DNA from: Silene latifolia
Lineage: Eukaryota > Streptophyta > Magnoliopsida > Caryophyllales > Caryophyllaceae
NCBI RefSeq assembly: GCF_048544455.1
Contig: NC_133536.1
Coordinates: 167,448,825 to 167,512,824 of the forward strand
DNA: 64,000 bases
Reading direction: 5' to 3'
Shown piece by piece: positions 49,411 to 60,110 of the stretch. Numbering within the stretch: position 1 is the stretch's first letter; each line of letters opens with the position of its first letter. The notes below the pieces were generated by a model. That model was not told the DNA's origin and made no database searches. It worked only from the letters and a program-made list of their open reading frames with translations. Both the position numbers and the translations under genes were made by a program.

Positions 49411-49415
<5 letters not shown>

Positions 49416-49474
<59 letters not shown>
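49416..49474. repeat. (TA)n at the centre of a long palindrome
   Basis: The TA tract is flanked by CTCATGTGATCCTAATTCT on the left and its reverse complement AGAATTAGGATCACATGAG on the right. MULE ends 2 and 3 thus face each other across it. Confidence 0.9.
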
Positions 49475-49478
<4 letters not shown>

Positions 49479-51216
49479 TAGGATCACATGAGTCCACCCT
49501 ATCTTTTTGAGTCCCGTGAGTCCACTTATGTATCACACGCTCTACACAAAAATATCACGATTTTTTTTTATGAATAATTTTTTTTTTATGAATTTTTTTT
49601 TTTAGTCTAAGCTGTGATATTGTTTAGTATAACATGTGATATTGTATCTGAGTATGTGAGTCCAGTAAAGAGTATCACAAGTTATACAAAACAATATCAC
49701 ACCTTACCATAAACAATATCATTGGTTGTACTAAACAATATCACGGGTTATACTATACAATATCACACCACTGAACCTATGCTACGTTTTCTAAATGACT
49801 AAAAAACAAAGCTAAACTGAGATCACAATCCAAAATCCGACATATGGGAAGAAATCTTGAAGTATGACCTTTACATATCTTACTTAGGTTAAAGTAAAGT
49901 ACGGAATAAAATTTAGGGGATCAAAATGTGATCCACGACCATGTTGATTCTAGTGTTTTAAGAATTACTCGGCGTATTATAAAACTAATACGGAGTAACA
50001 TTAATTCAACATAGCATAATATGTACCTGCATCGTGTAATCTATAACAAAACTACAGCTTAACTTTGTTTGATGACTAATTTGAGTGGATTTAGTTTAGG
50101 CAAAATAATATGATGGAACCTTTATACAACGCAAAAGGATGTGTGCAAGTGTGCAACTAACAAAACAACAAATTAACAAACAAACGGTCCAATCGTAGGG
50201 TGAATCTACCTAGTATAAAAGCTAGGTTATTTCTAACCTTCTCATTGGTTCCTTAAAATCAGGGTAAACAATTGCATTTTCTATAAGTGGGCCCTACCAC
50301 AAACTTGCATTGGATTTATTTAATTTTCTCTCAATACAATTTTTTCTTTGTTGACAGATTAAAGTATCTTTTAAGGAAAAATATAAAATGTGTAAGAAGC
50401 TTAAATAAAGACTAAAAAACGTACATAGAGGCTAAAAAAAATGAAATGCTAATCTACACTTTATTATATTAAAATGTAGGTTATGTGAAATGTCGGGGGT
50501 TCAGCATATGTACAATATCTTAATTAATATCTAATGTACGTGATTTATATTTCAAATTTAAAATGTTATATATGACTTGACAGAGAATGTAATCATTTTT
50601 TGTATACTTTTAGTTACAGCTAATGTTTTAAACATCATACTGTGCAAATTTACACGGGTTTAGATTATCATAATAACATAGAAATTAATTCATTTATCAA
50701 GTCATTAAAAATACGACACTCTATTCAACTCTCTATAATTATATCCGTCTGTCTAAAATTTTGATAGTATAACCGTGCATTTTTTGCACGGGACTAAAAC
50801 TAGTATGACGGTAAATACGTGTCTCCATAGAATGCAGTCTCCAATGTTGGTGGCACCATCTCTTGTTCTCCACGTTTTCTATTACCTGCATTTCATCAAT
50901 CTCCTCATTTTTTTGCACGTTCAGGTTTATGGGTTTGCTTTCATGATTTAGATCGACTGAGTTTTAAATATTTGATTCCTATCTTATTTCAGCATTTTCA
51001 TATCCAATTTGTTTTATTTTGTTTTCCGATTATTTCCATAAGTTGATAAATTCGATAATGTTTTGATCAAATTCGGTACTGCTAAACAACATACTTAAAC
51101 AACTTATGAACTCATGATCAGCTGTTTATTCAATTCGTGATATTTTTGTATACAGCATGTGATACATAAGTGGACTCATGGGACTCAAAAATATAGGTGG
51201 ACTCACCGGATCTTGC

Positions 51217-51220
<4 letters not shown>
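49475..51220. mobile_element. MULE-like non-autonomous element 3, 1.75 kb
   Basis: Left AGAATTAGGATCACATGAG, TTTTTGAGTCCCGTGAGTCC, ACTTATGTATCACA. The reversed right end has GATCCGGTGAGTCCACC, TTTTTGAGTCCCATGAGTCC, ACTTATGTATCACA. TIRs are about 65 bases. Internal GTGATATTGT/ACAATATCAC motifs at 49600-49780 tie it to element 2. Non-coding. A Helitron is nested at 50205-50803. Confidence 0.85.
50205..50803 (+). mobile_element. Non-autonomous Helitron, 599 bp
   Basis: Begins TCTACCTAGTATAAAAGCTA after an A, and ends with hairpin CCGTGCA-TTTTT-TGCACGG (50773-50791), nine bases, then CTAG before a T. A|T insertion, a 5' TC, and a 3' hairpin plus CTRR are Helitron diagnostics. No Rep/helicase gene. 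Confidence 0.8.

Positions 51221-51290
<70 letters not shown>
51221..51290. repeat. (TA)n microsatellite, right edge of the MULE cluster
   Basis: Followed by TTCATAGTAATCATACATAT, which matches the intron of element A at 16190-16215. The intron of B therefore resumes here. Confidence 0.93.
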
Positions 51291-51293
<3 letters not shown>

Positions 51294-51344
51294 TAGTAAT
51301 CATACATATTTTGAGAAGATATCAATTTGATGAATGAAAAGAAG

Positions 51345-51608
51345 CCAAAGCTTAGAACTGTCAATCGTCACGACGCTTGGGTGGCCGATCACACTTCTAA
51401 GAATGAAAAGTTATAATCTCCACATGATAAGGCCATCAAAGAAAAAAATTGTAAGTTTGAATAAATATTTCACTCCTACCACTGGTGGTCGGTTATATAA
51501 TTGTGAGTTAAATAAAATTTAGTTGTATAATGGTTTTTGGTGTATGTAGAGGATCTGTGAGAAGGAGATAGAGGAAGGAAACTGGAAGCCTCAAGGACGT
51601 GATGACAT
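51345..51608 (+). pseudogene. Element B TNP1/Ulp1-like gene, exon 4 and exon 5 (5' part)
   Basis: NRHDAWVADHTSKNEK matches element A exon 4 (SRHDAWMEGHTPKNGK). Exon 5 begins after GTATGTAG and encodes ICEKEIEEGNWKPQGRDDI, then is cut by the solo LTR at 51609. Confidence 0.7.
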
Positions 51609-53100
51609 TGATAGGCTATCGCACACCTATGCAAAGATAAATTCCCTAAACACAAATAAATGTAGTAAATAGGGGTCGAACCACAAGGAGACGGGAGTGT
51701 GCTAAACAAAATTCTATGGATTGAATTCTATCGAGGTCGGTTTATCAGTTGTTGGTTTGTTGGTTATGCAAATAAAATGAAAACAATAATAAAGAAAGCG
51801 TCTAGGGAAATCGGGTCATACATGCAAATTACTAATTAGTCATGTTAACTTAGAAATGCATTGATAATGATAAATTGTTTAGGCTTAGAGACACCCACCT
51901 ATCGATATTAGTGTTAACTATAGACCGGGTCCTAGAGAAACTCTTATTTATGACTACATCGTCCTACTACACTTTCTTAGTTTAATTCAATTATGTGCCT
52001 CTCGACTTATAGAATGAATTAACAAACTTAATCTACGATTACGGCCAATAACCAAATATTAAACAATATAATGCAAACATGTTATAGAAACTATTTTAAT
52101 ATCGTGACATCTCATTTTAACACATGTGATTAGTTATTTAGCATGGTTTCCTCTATCCCCTAGAAAAGATATATTACTCTTGCATTATGTAAATTATGCT
52201 AATGATGAACAACATGATAAACATAATGATAAGGAAATAATACTAGAAATAAATTATCTCAACAATGGAAATGGAATTGAAGAACAATGCTGAATAGAAA
52301 TTGTAATACAATATTTAAATGCTAAAGAAAATGTAAATAACATAAAGTAAATCTAACCTACATTTTATTCTAAAACTAAGACTAAAACATATATGAAAAA
52401 TGTGTGAAAAAATGTGTGTAAAGGTGTGTAAAAGAATATGTGTAAGGCTGTTGAAGTCTACACCCTTTATATAAGAAATGAGGAGTGAAACTTAAAGTAA
52501 ATACAAGGGGTCAACCCCAAATATTTTCTTTTAATTGCTTGATTAATTACCAAAGGAATCCTAAGTGAGCTATTAACTCAACTTCAATTCTCCGGTTAAA
52601 TGTTTAGTGAGCATTCTAAGAGCATCCAATGAACATCCCAAACCTTGCTTCAAATCTTTTCACTTCTTGATTAAATGCCAAGGAGATCCAATGTGAGCCA
52701 CTAATTCCATCTTAACTCACTTGGTTAAATGTGATATTAGCATCCAAAGCTTCACTAATCATCCAAAGTTTCCAACTTAATTGGACTTCAAATCTTGGGC
52801 TTGACATTGCATAAGACCTTATTTTGCATTTCTCATTTTAATCCATATATTTATGCATACAAATCCATGTAACACTTTAAGGTTGGTCCAATGTTTGCTT
52901 CTTTACTTAGCCTTGCTTCTAGTTATTTGCACAAGTGATGGAATAAGCTTCTAAAAGCTCAATTGCCTATAAAATGTGACAAAACATGCAAAAACAACTA
53001 TAATGCAATATTAGCTCATAAGATCACTAAGGTTAGTGCAATAATCATATATATTAGAGACAAAATAAGGAGATAAAGTCTATATAAAATGGACATATCA
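51609..53100. mobile_element. Solo LTR, 1.49 kb, TSD GACAT
   Basis: Starts TGATAGGCTATCGCACACC and ends ATAAAATGGACATATCA, so it has TG...CA tips with TGATA/TATCA inverted ends. GACAT is at 51604-51608 and 53101-53105. GGTCGAACCACAAGGAGACG near its start is a phrase common in plant gypsy LTRs (Tat/Athila-like). It has no coding capacity. Removal restores exon 5 to match element A at 16490-16520. Confidence 0.85.
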
Positions 53101-53105
53101 GACAT

Positions 53106-54561
53106 TCTTGATAGGGCAACCGGAAAAGCAGAGCATCCAGGTCGTGTGAGAGGGGTATCGACGCATGTTGGTATCACTAAGTATTTTGGAAAAACTACTT
53201 GAAGGACAATGAGTGGTGATGATAGGGTATATAAATACTGTATTTTATTCAACATAATTTATTTTTATATATATATGTGTGTGTGTGTGTGCAGAAATTA
53301 TACTACTTATTTTAATCATATTCATTTCTACTACACAGCTACAAACAATGGCCAGGTTGATTCTCAGAATGGTGGAAACGAGGGATAAGCCATCTGAAGA
53401 AGAGTGGTTCGGCAAGTCATAAAGGAAGCAAGGGAGGAAAAGAAAAAAGCGGGCATGCGAACTGAGGATGACATGGCAAAGGAGAATGAGGTGGGAGCCG
53501 AAGATATGTCAAAGGATCAAGATCGGGTAGTTGAAGAGGAAGCCATGAAGGCCGTGAGAGAGGAGGTGGAGGTAGTTGATGATGACATGTTCTTATCATC
53601 TCCAAATCAGACTTTTGACGAGGTATTAGCTACTACGACTAGTTTATAATTGTTGTAAATATACTAATTAATTAAATTTGTCAATTAAAGTAGTGCATGT
53701 ATATATACTAATTAATTAAAAATGTGAATTACGTTTGCTAGAAGCCTTGTGTTCTTTACTACAATGCCCCTAAAGTACCATCCGGCAAAATTGTTGTTGC
53801 TAGGGGAGCAGCGTTCTATTACAACCAGATTCAAGAAGTTGAGGTTCAAGGAATTACCCTCCGTGAGAATTGGAGGGAACTGGAAGTGGCCGTCTTATAT
53901 CTGGAGGAGTATGGTACTCTAATAGTACCACTTAGTGATAATTGGTGTTTGCAAGATGTCGTGGGTTCTATTGTGCAATGGCCTGAAGAATTCATTAGTG
54001 TTGACGTCTCTGGGGTAGTTATGCTAAAGCTAACGCATTTTACAGAATGAACGCCTTTAAATTTATTAGGGTAATCTTATCTAACATATAGTAAGTATTT
54101 CAATTTTTATATTTGTAGGAGTTACACGAAGCCATTATGGATGAAATTAAGACTACTACGTCAACACCCAAAGTCACTAATTCAAGAAGTAGTAATAATT
54201 TGAAAATTAGATTGTGAGATTTTACTTTTTTTTTGGTTATTTAAATTATATATGACATCTCGTGTAATGTATATTTTTTTTTTCTAAATTGTAGACCGAA
54301 ATTAAATCAGACGACGTACATTATAAGCCATCTTAAAGCTAAATATCAGAGCGCTAATTATAAGCAAAAATTGAATACTCCAACGCTCATAGCTTTGCAC
54401 TAGCTGGCTGACAGGAAGGCAGCTACCGAGTCTATACTCATTATTGAGATCGAAGAGGGTGTTGTGGGCGAAGGTACATGTGTTATGATGGATAGGGAAT
54501 CACTGTGTCAGTTTCTCGACCTTGACGAGTTCGATTCTATGCACATTTTAATGTGGATGAA
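53106..54561 (+). pseudogene. Element B TNP1/Ulp1-like gene, exons 5 (3' part) to 9
   Basis: Exon 5: TGKAEHPGRVRGVSTHVGI with KYFGKTT then a stop. Exon 53339-53622 fuses the parts that are exons 6 and 7 in element A and shows the empty site of the 1.8-kb CACTA. Exon 53742-54014: VARGAAFYYNQIQEVEVQGI, then VGSIVQWPEEFI. Exons 54119 to about 54210 and 54294-54561: LCQFLDLDEFDSMHILMWMK. The donor GTAAG follows, then the chromovirus at 54571. Confidence 0.75.
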
Positions 54562-54570
54562 GTAAGTTCA

Positions 54571-55939
54571 TGTAATACTACAGATTTCTTAAGCTAAGTA
54601 CTCGACCGAGTAGAGCCTACTCGGCCGAGTAGTGTTGAGTGTGTATTCTGTTTGGCTACTGCCGAGGAATACTCGGACGAGTATGATGAATACTCGACCG
54701 AGTAGAGGATACTCGGCCGAGTATACTCTATACTCCTCCGAGTATCCGGCCTGGCGAGTAATATTCAGCGGTTTGATTAAGGTGTAATTAGGGCGTTATA
54801 TAATTTCGATAATCAGTTTCTAAAACATTTTTACAAAACCTAATCACTATATGACGCTCTAATCACTCCAAATCTCTCTTCTGTGTGTGTGTGGACAAGC
54901 ATAGCAATCGTGTTCAATCTTTCATCCTTTTCGTCAGTAAGTCTTTATCCCCATGTTTGTGGTAATTGTCCTAGGGTTTGTCTTTAATCATGAATTGGGG
55001 GAGATGGGATTTGTAAATATTAATTGTGTGATGTGATTATTGTATAGGCGAAGACTTCGTAGAGGAGCCATTCTAGTTGCCTGATTCTCCGTATTGCTGT
55101 TGTTGCTAAGGTAGGGTTTCCCTACTCAGTTACTGTTAATTGATTTAAGATGTGTTGTATTGTAATTGTTGTTCTCTACGGATCATCGAAGTAGTAGTGT
55201 TGTGATGACGATTGTGGATGTTGTGGTGTTGTGACGTTGGCGGTGTTATGACAGTTGTGATGCTGTGGTGTTGTGACGATTGTGGATGCTGTGACGATTG
55301 TGGTGGAGTCACTTGCGGGAGTGGCTTCACACCCTAGTTCGCCCTCCGTGGAACCCGTCACGAAAGGGGATGTGCACATTAAAGGACAGGGATATCGCTC
55401 GTTTATGAGCGGATTTAGGTGGGGATTGGCTGTGGCCCCCCACTGGCGGCGAGGATTACCTGTTGCGATGGGTAATCTGGCAGGGCTACACACTTCGGTG
55501 TGTAGTCAGTTACTGTGTGAGATTGGGAGATTAGTTGGGAGGATGATCAGCTAGATACATTGTGTATTTGTCTTATCTTGATTGAACGGTACTGACCCCG
55601 TTGTTGTTGTTTTGTGGAATCTGCTGTGATCCATGCGGGGATGGTGAGCAGGCTTGACAGGTATTGCATTTGGTGAGCTTGGGCGGTCATGGGAGAGTCG
55701 TCACACCAGTTGTAGTACCACAGTTGCGAGTCTTAATTTATGATTTATGTAGTTGTCAGTATTTGGATTCAATTTTGTTGGATTTTGGATTATTGTAACC
55801 TTTACTTTTATCGTACTTTTAATAAATATGTTTGGGACAGACGCTTTTGATATATACTAGCCTCGGGCAACCGAGATAGTAACATTCTTTCATGTTGGGG
55901 TGGTTCTGGTAAGGCACCTTAGTATGAGGGGGCGTTACA
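54571..55939 (+). repeat. 5' LTR of chromovirus
   Basis: The first 170 bases hold six CTCGRCCGAG palindromes. A TATATAA box is at 54797-54803. 55190-55310 has GTTGTGATG/ACGATTGTGGATG microrepeats. It ends in CA and is followed by the primer-binding site. Confidence 0.93.
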
Positions 55940-55942
55940 AAG

Positions 55943-55956
55943 TGGTATCAGAGCCG
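55943..55956 (+). promoter_or_regulatory. Primer-binding site
   Basis: TGGTATCAGAGCCG, complementary to the 3' end of initiator-Met tRNA, three bases after the 5' LTR. This is the usual PBS of plant LTR elements. Confidence 0.9.
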
Positions 55957-56394
55957 AATATTCCGGCACCTAAAACAAATGAACACAATAAACTTAGGGA
56001 GTCTAAATAAAATGAACCCGGGGAGAGTTGTTTGGAGCTACCGCAAGGACTCGGGAGACGTCCCGGAGTCGCAATATGGCCCTCACTAACTCGAGCCGGT
56101 CACGGGGGGGATATGTTGAGAGTTGTTAAATGTATGTGCATGTATGTGAAGGTCTAATGGTTGGAACATGTGGTAGTAGGGGAATGTGTATGTGAAATTG
56201 GTGACAGTATATTGAGAATTGGAACGAAGTGAAAAGAATCGATGTGTGAAATCTTGTGAAACGGTTTTAGCAAGTAAATGATTGGCATGATTACATGTTT
56301 ATTATGTGGCATTTAGGTTTCTGTCGTAATGTGTTTGTTTGTTGGGATAGAAAGCATGATAGGGGACACTGGTACTGTGTTAACCCGTTTTTGG

Positions 56395-56705
56395 CATGAC
56401 TCGGCCGAGCAGGGCGGGTACTCGACCGAGTAGGAGGTACTCGGCCGAGTAACCATGACTCGACCGAGTGTCGGTTGTTGATAAGTTGCAATCGCCACTG
56501 GAGTGTCAACTCGACCGAGTATACTTAGGACTACTCGACCGAGTTGTGCATACTCGGCCGAGTGTTGTTCATACTCGACCGAGTATGGGTTTTGTGAATT
56601 TAACGTCGGCTACTGGAGTTGACTACTCAACCGAGTATCAGCGATACTCGACCGAGTAGTCCTTACTCGACCGAGTATTGCTGGATACTCGGTTGAGTGC
56701 TTCTT
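56395..56705. repeat. CTCGRCCGAG palindrome array in the 5' leader of the chromovirus
   Basis: About eleven copies of TACTCGACCGAGTA, TACTCGGCCGAGTA or near forms in 310 bases, directly upstream of gag. The same palindrome opens each LTR. Confidence 0.9.
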
Positions 56706-56776
56706 TGGCAGAGGATCATTACATTTTGAGTCGTAGGATTTTGTGCTTACGTTTCCTTGTTTCTTATCAGCTCAAA

Positions 56777-57772
56777 ATGCCGCCTAAAAGAACTCCCGCG
56801 CAAATTCAAGCTGTTGAGATGACCGTTGATGAGGTTGCTCGTATGATTGAGGAACAAAAGGCTCTTCTTGAGGCTTTTAAGAATGTGGGGAAGGGGACGG
56901 GGAAGCCAGTGGATGCTACTCAGCTTAGCATCGTCATCGCCCACTTCAACCCACCCACATATGAGGGCGTTGGGGAACCTAAGTTGCAATAGAAGTGGCA
57001 CCGTGAGATGGAAAGTCTTATGGAAGTGGTCAAGTGTCCACAGGATATGATCGTTGAACAGGTAGTGTATTACCTGTGAGGGGAAGCCGCTGTGTGGTGG
57101 CAAAACGTCAAAGTAGATGCTAGAGCCTACTACCAAGCTGAGGGTTTTGGGGCTATTCTCTGGTCAGGTCTGAAGAGTGCTATGAGGGAGCAGTTTGTAC
57201 TGAAGCATATCCGTCACAAGATGAGATCAAAGTTCGATTCCTTCACCATGGCCGATGATATGACAGTCACCGAGTACTATCACCGGTTCCTAGAATTTTC
57301 TCGTTATGCTGAGGACATGCAGCTGGGGCAGAGGGGTTTGGCTCTTCATTTTGAGAGGGGTTTGTCCGCCAAGATCATGAACCGTCTACTATCTGGAGTC
57401 GTCACTGATCTTAAGGATGTGTACCTGAGAGCGGGTCAAGCTGAGATTATGGTAGATCTCTCAAAAGAGGTTACAGAAAGGACTGCTACTGAGTAAAGGA
57501 AGGCTGATAGTGGGAACAGCAATCAGTTGGGTAACAAGAAGGGCAACTTCAACCATGCCAAGGCTTTTTCTGGTGGGGTTGGTTTCTCCGGGGGATCTCG
57601 TGGTTGGGGTAGAGGTGGTGGTCGGAGTATGAGTGACAACTCCAACCTTACATGCTTCAACTGTGGTGGTGTAGGCCACAAGAGGCGAGAGTGCACGAGT
57701 GCCAAGACTGGAGCAGGCTCGGGAGCTTATCAGGGGAATTTTTCTCAGGAGGCCGAGTTAATGCTTTGCTAG
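56777..57772 (+). pseudogene. Chromovirus gag (capsid and nucleocapsid)
   Basis: The ATG at 56777 starts a basic N-terminus. Stops at 56990, 57077 and 57494 interrupt one frame. WWQNVKVDA, MTVTEYYHRFLEFSRYA and LALHFERGL are the retrotransposon gag core. Gly/Arg-rich sequence leads to the knuckle CFNCGGVGHKRREC (about 57655-57696). Ends TAG 57770-57772. Confidence 0.9.
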
Positions 57773-57804
57773 CAACCGACCTGTTGGATCATGGAGCAAC
57801 ATAG

Positions 57805-58479
57805 GTGGACATAGCAACCATGGCTATTTTAACCTGCAATAGTGGTGGATCTTATCAGTGCCAGAACAACAGTGTCACCCAGAATTCGGCAGCCAAGCCG
57901 AGTACTTCCAATGCTTCAGTCCAAGGAGGAGGACATAAAATCAGTGTAAAGCTCTTCATGATGGATAAGCAGGAAGCTCAGAATGATGCACATGTAGTCA
58001 CCGGCACCTTTCTTGTTCATAATGTACCATCTTTTGTTTTGTTTGACTTGGGGGCAACACATTCTTTTGTGTCTAGGAGTCATGCTTTATCTATGGGCTT
58101 GGGGGAGTTTGAACTTGTAAAGGATGACGTGTTCATACCTTCTGGGGAGTCTGTGTCATATGTCAAGTTGTATAGGGGATTGTCTATGGTAGTTGGAGGG
58201 GTAGATTTACCGGTAGACCTGTTAGAGTTTCCTATGGATGGGTTTGAGGTGATTGTCGGGATGGATTGGCTGGGTAAGTATGATGCCAAGATAGATTGTC
58301 GGCAAAAGAGAGTGTCCTTAAAGGGTCCTAAGGGTATAAGGGTGTCTTATAGAGGGTTTATTGTGAAACCTAAGTGTAAGTTCATAGCTGTGGACTTTAA
58401 AGTCAAGCTTGAGGAAGAAGTGCCCCTTGATTCTTTGTCATGTGAGAGATTGCCGAGTAGAGCCGCAGACAGTTGCTGA
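57805..58479 (+). pseudogene. Chromovirus aspartic protease
   Basis: FVLFDLGATHSFVS is the active-site loop, with Leu (TTG, 58048-58050) where Ser/Thr normally follows the catalytic Asp. IVGMDWL is the second conserved strand. A frameshift separates it from gag and another near 58450 from RT. Confidence 0.88.
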
Positions 58480-60110
58480 GATACCAGTGGTGGGAGAGTT
58501 TGATGATGTCTTTCCTGAGGAAATACCGGGGTTACCGCCAAAGAGAGATGTTGATTTCAACGTGGAGCTCAAACCAGGAACAGGTCCTATATCAAAAGCA
58601 CCATACCGTATGGCACCTAAAGAGTTAGCTGAGTTGAAGAAATAGATACATGAGTTGTTAGGCAAGGGTTATATCCGGCCAAGTGTGTCACCTTCGGTAG
58701 CCCCAATTCTGTTTGTAAAGAAGAAAGATAGGAGTATGAGGCTGTGCATCGACTACAAGGATCGGAGCTAAACCGTGTCACGGTGAAGAACAAGTATCCT
58801 TTGCCAGGGATTGATGACTTGTTTGATCAGCTGAGTGGGGCAGGTGTGTTTTCCAAGATCGTTCTGAGGTCAGGTTATCACCAATTGAGGATAGCAGATG
58901 AGGATATTCCAAAGACAGCGTTCCGGTCCCGTTATGGTCATTATGAGTATGTGGTGGTGCCTTTTGGTTTGACCAATGCACCAGCAGCTTTCATGGATTT
59001 GATGAATCGGATCTTTACACCATTCTTGGATAGATTTGTGGTTGTTTTCACCGATGACATCTTAGTCTACTCCAAGACTAAGGAGGAACATGAGGAGCAC
59101 TTGAGGAGCACTTGAGGATGGTTTTGCAGACTCTGAGAGAGAATCAACTTTATGCCAAGCTATCTAAGTGCGAGTTCTGGTTGGAGGAGGTGGCTTTTCT
59201 GGGTCATGTGATATCTAAGAAGGGGGTGTCTGTAGATCCTAGCAAGATTGAGGCCGTGACCAAATGGGAATTACCGAAGAGTGTTGTTGAGATTCAGAGT
59301 TTCTTAGGCCTTGCTGGCTACTACAGGAGGTTCGTGAAATACTTTTCTACCATAGCATGGCCTATGACTGCCTTGATGAGCAAAGAGACCAGATTTGTTT
59401 GGGATAAGAGTTGTGAGATGGCGTTTCAGACCCTAAAGGAACGTTTGACCACAGCTCCTATTCTAGCTTTGCTAGAGGGATGTGAGAACTTTGAAGTGTA
59501 TACCGATGCTTCAAAGAATGGTTTGGGTTGTGTGCTGATGCAGGCAGGGAAGGTTATAACTTATGCTTCGAGGCAACTGAAGCCATATGAAGAGAACTAC
59601 CCTACTCATGATCTGGAGCTGGGTGCAGTTGTTTTTGCTCTTAAGATTTGGAGGCACTACCTTTACGGGGCAACCATTAAGGTGTTTTCATATCATAAAA
59701 GCTTAAAGTATATCTACACTCAGAAGGAGCTTAAGATGCGGCAGAGACGATGGATGGAGCTGATCGGCGATTACGATATGAAGATCATCTATCACGGGGG
59801 TAAGGCTAATGTTGTTGCATATGCTTTGAGTAGGAAGAGCGTTCTTTCGCTATGTACGGCCATGTCCTTGCTGAACCTGAGAGATGAGATGTCTCAGATG
59901 GGGATCTTTATGATAAGGAAAGGGGATACCATCGGGGATTTGACGATCGAGCCAGACCTGTATGAGAACATCAAGAGTAAGCAAGAGCTTGATCCTAAGA
60001 TCCAAGAGTGGAAGTTAAGAGTGGAGAGTGGCACAGTTTACAGGTTTTCTATCCACGCAGATGGCAGTGTTTGTTTTAATGGGAGATGGTGTGTTCCTGA
60101 GGATGCATAG
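58409..60110 (+). pseudogene. Chromovirus reverse transcriptase and RNase H
   Basis: [20 protein letters not shown] opens the RT; a stop is at 58641-58643 and a frameshift near 58755. Motif A reads [12 protein letters not shown] with Val (58861-58863) at the catalytic Asp. [11 protein letters not shown] and the FTDDILVY centre are intact. An 11-base tandem duplication (AGGAGCACTTG, 59093-59114) shifts the frame. RNase [33 protein letters not shown]; two later conserved Asp positions (in SYHKSL and VAYALS) are replaced. Confidence 0.92.

Larger units (their letters stand above)
34186..49415. mobile_element. MULE-like element 2, 15.2 kb, with Ulp1-like and FAR1/MULE genes
   Basis: Left end GGCGGGATCCGGTGAGTCC, then ATTTGAGTCCATGAGTCCAT. 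The reversed right end has AGAATTAGGATCACATGAG, then ATTTGAGTCCATGAGTCCAT, giving about 60-base inverted repeats. Plus strand: two Ulp1-like genes or domains (35383-40840, 40925-43679). Minus strand: a FAR1-type Mutator transposase (47689-45322). This gene set recalls Ulp1-bearing plant MULEs (Kaonashi/KI-MULE and VANDAL types). Non-coding parts are saturated with GTGATATTGT. It is flanked by TA microsatellites, so the target duplication cannot be resolved. Confidence 0.85.

Noticed and set aside
50211-50225. TATAAAAG as a promoter
   Set aside because: It belongs to the conserved 5' end of the Helitron and no gene follows.
55943-55956. tRNA gene fragment
   Set aside because: The match is just the 14-base retrotransposon primer-binding site next to the LTR. 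No cloverleaf.
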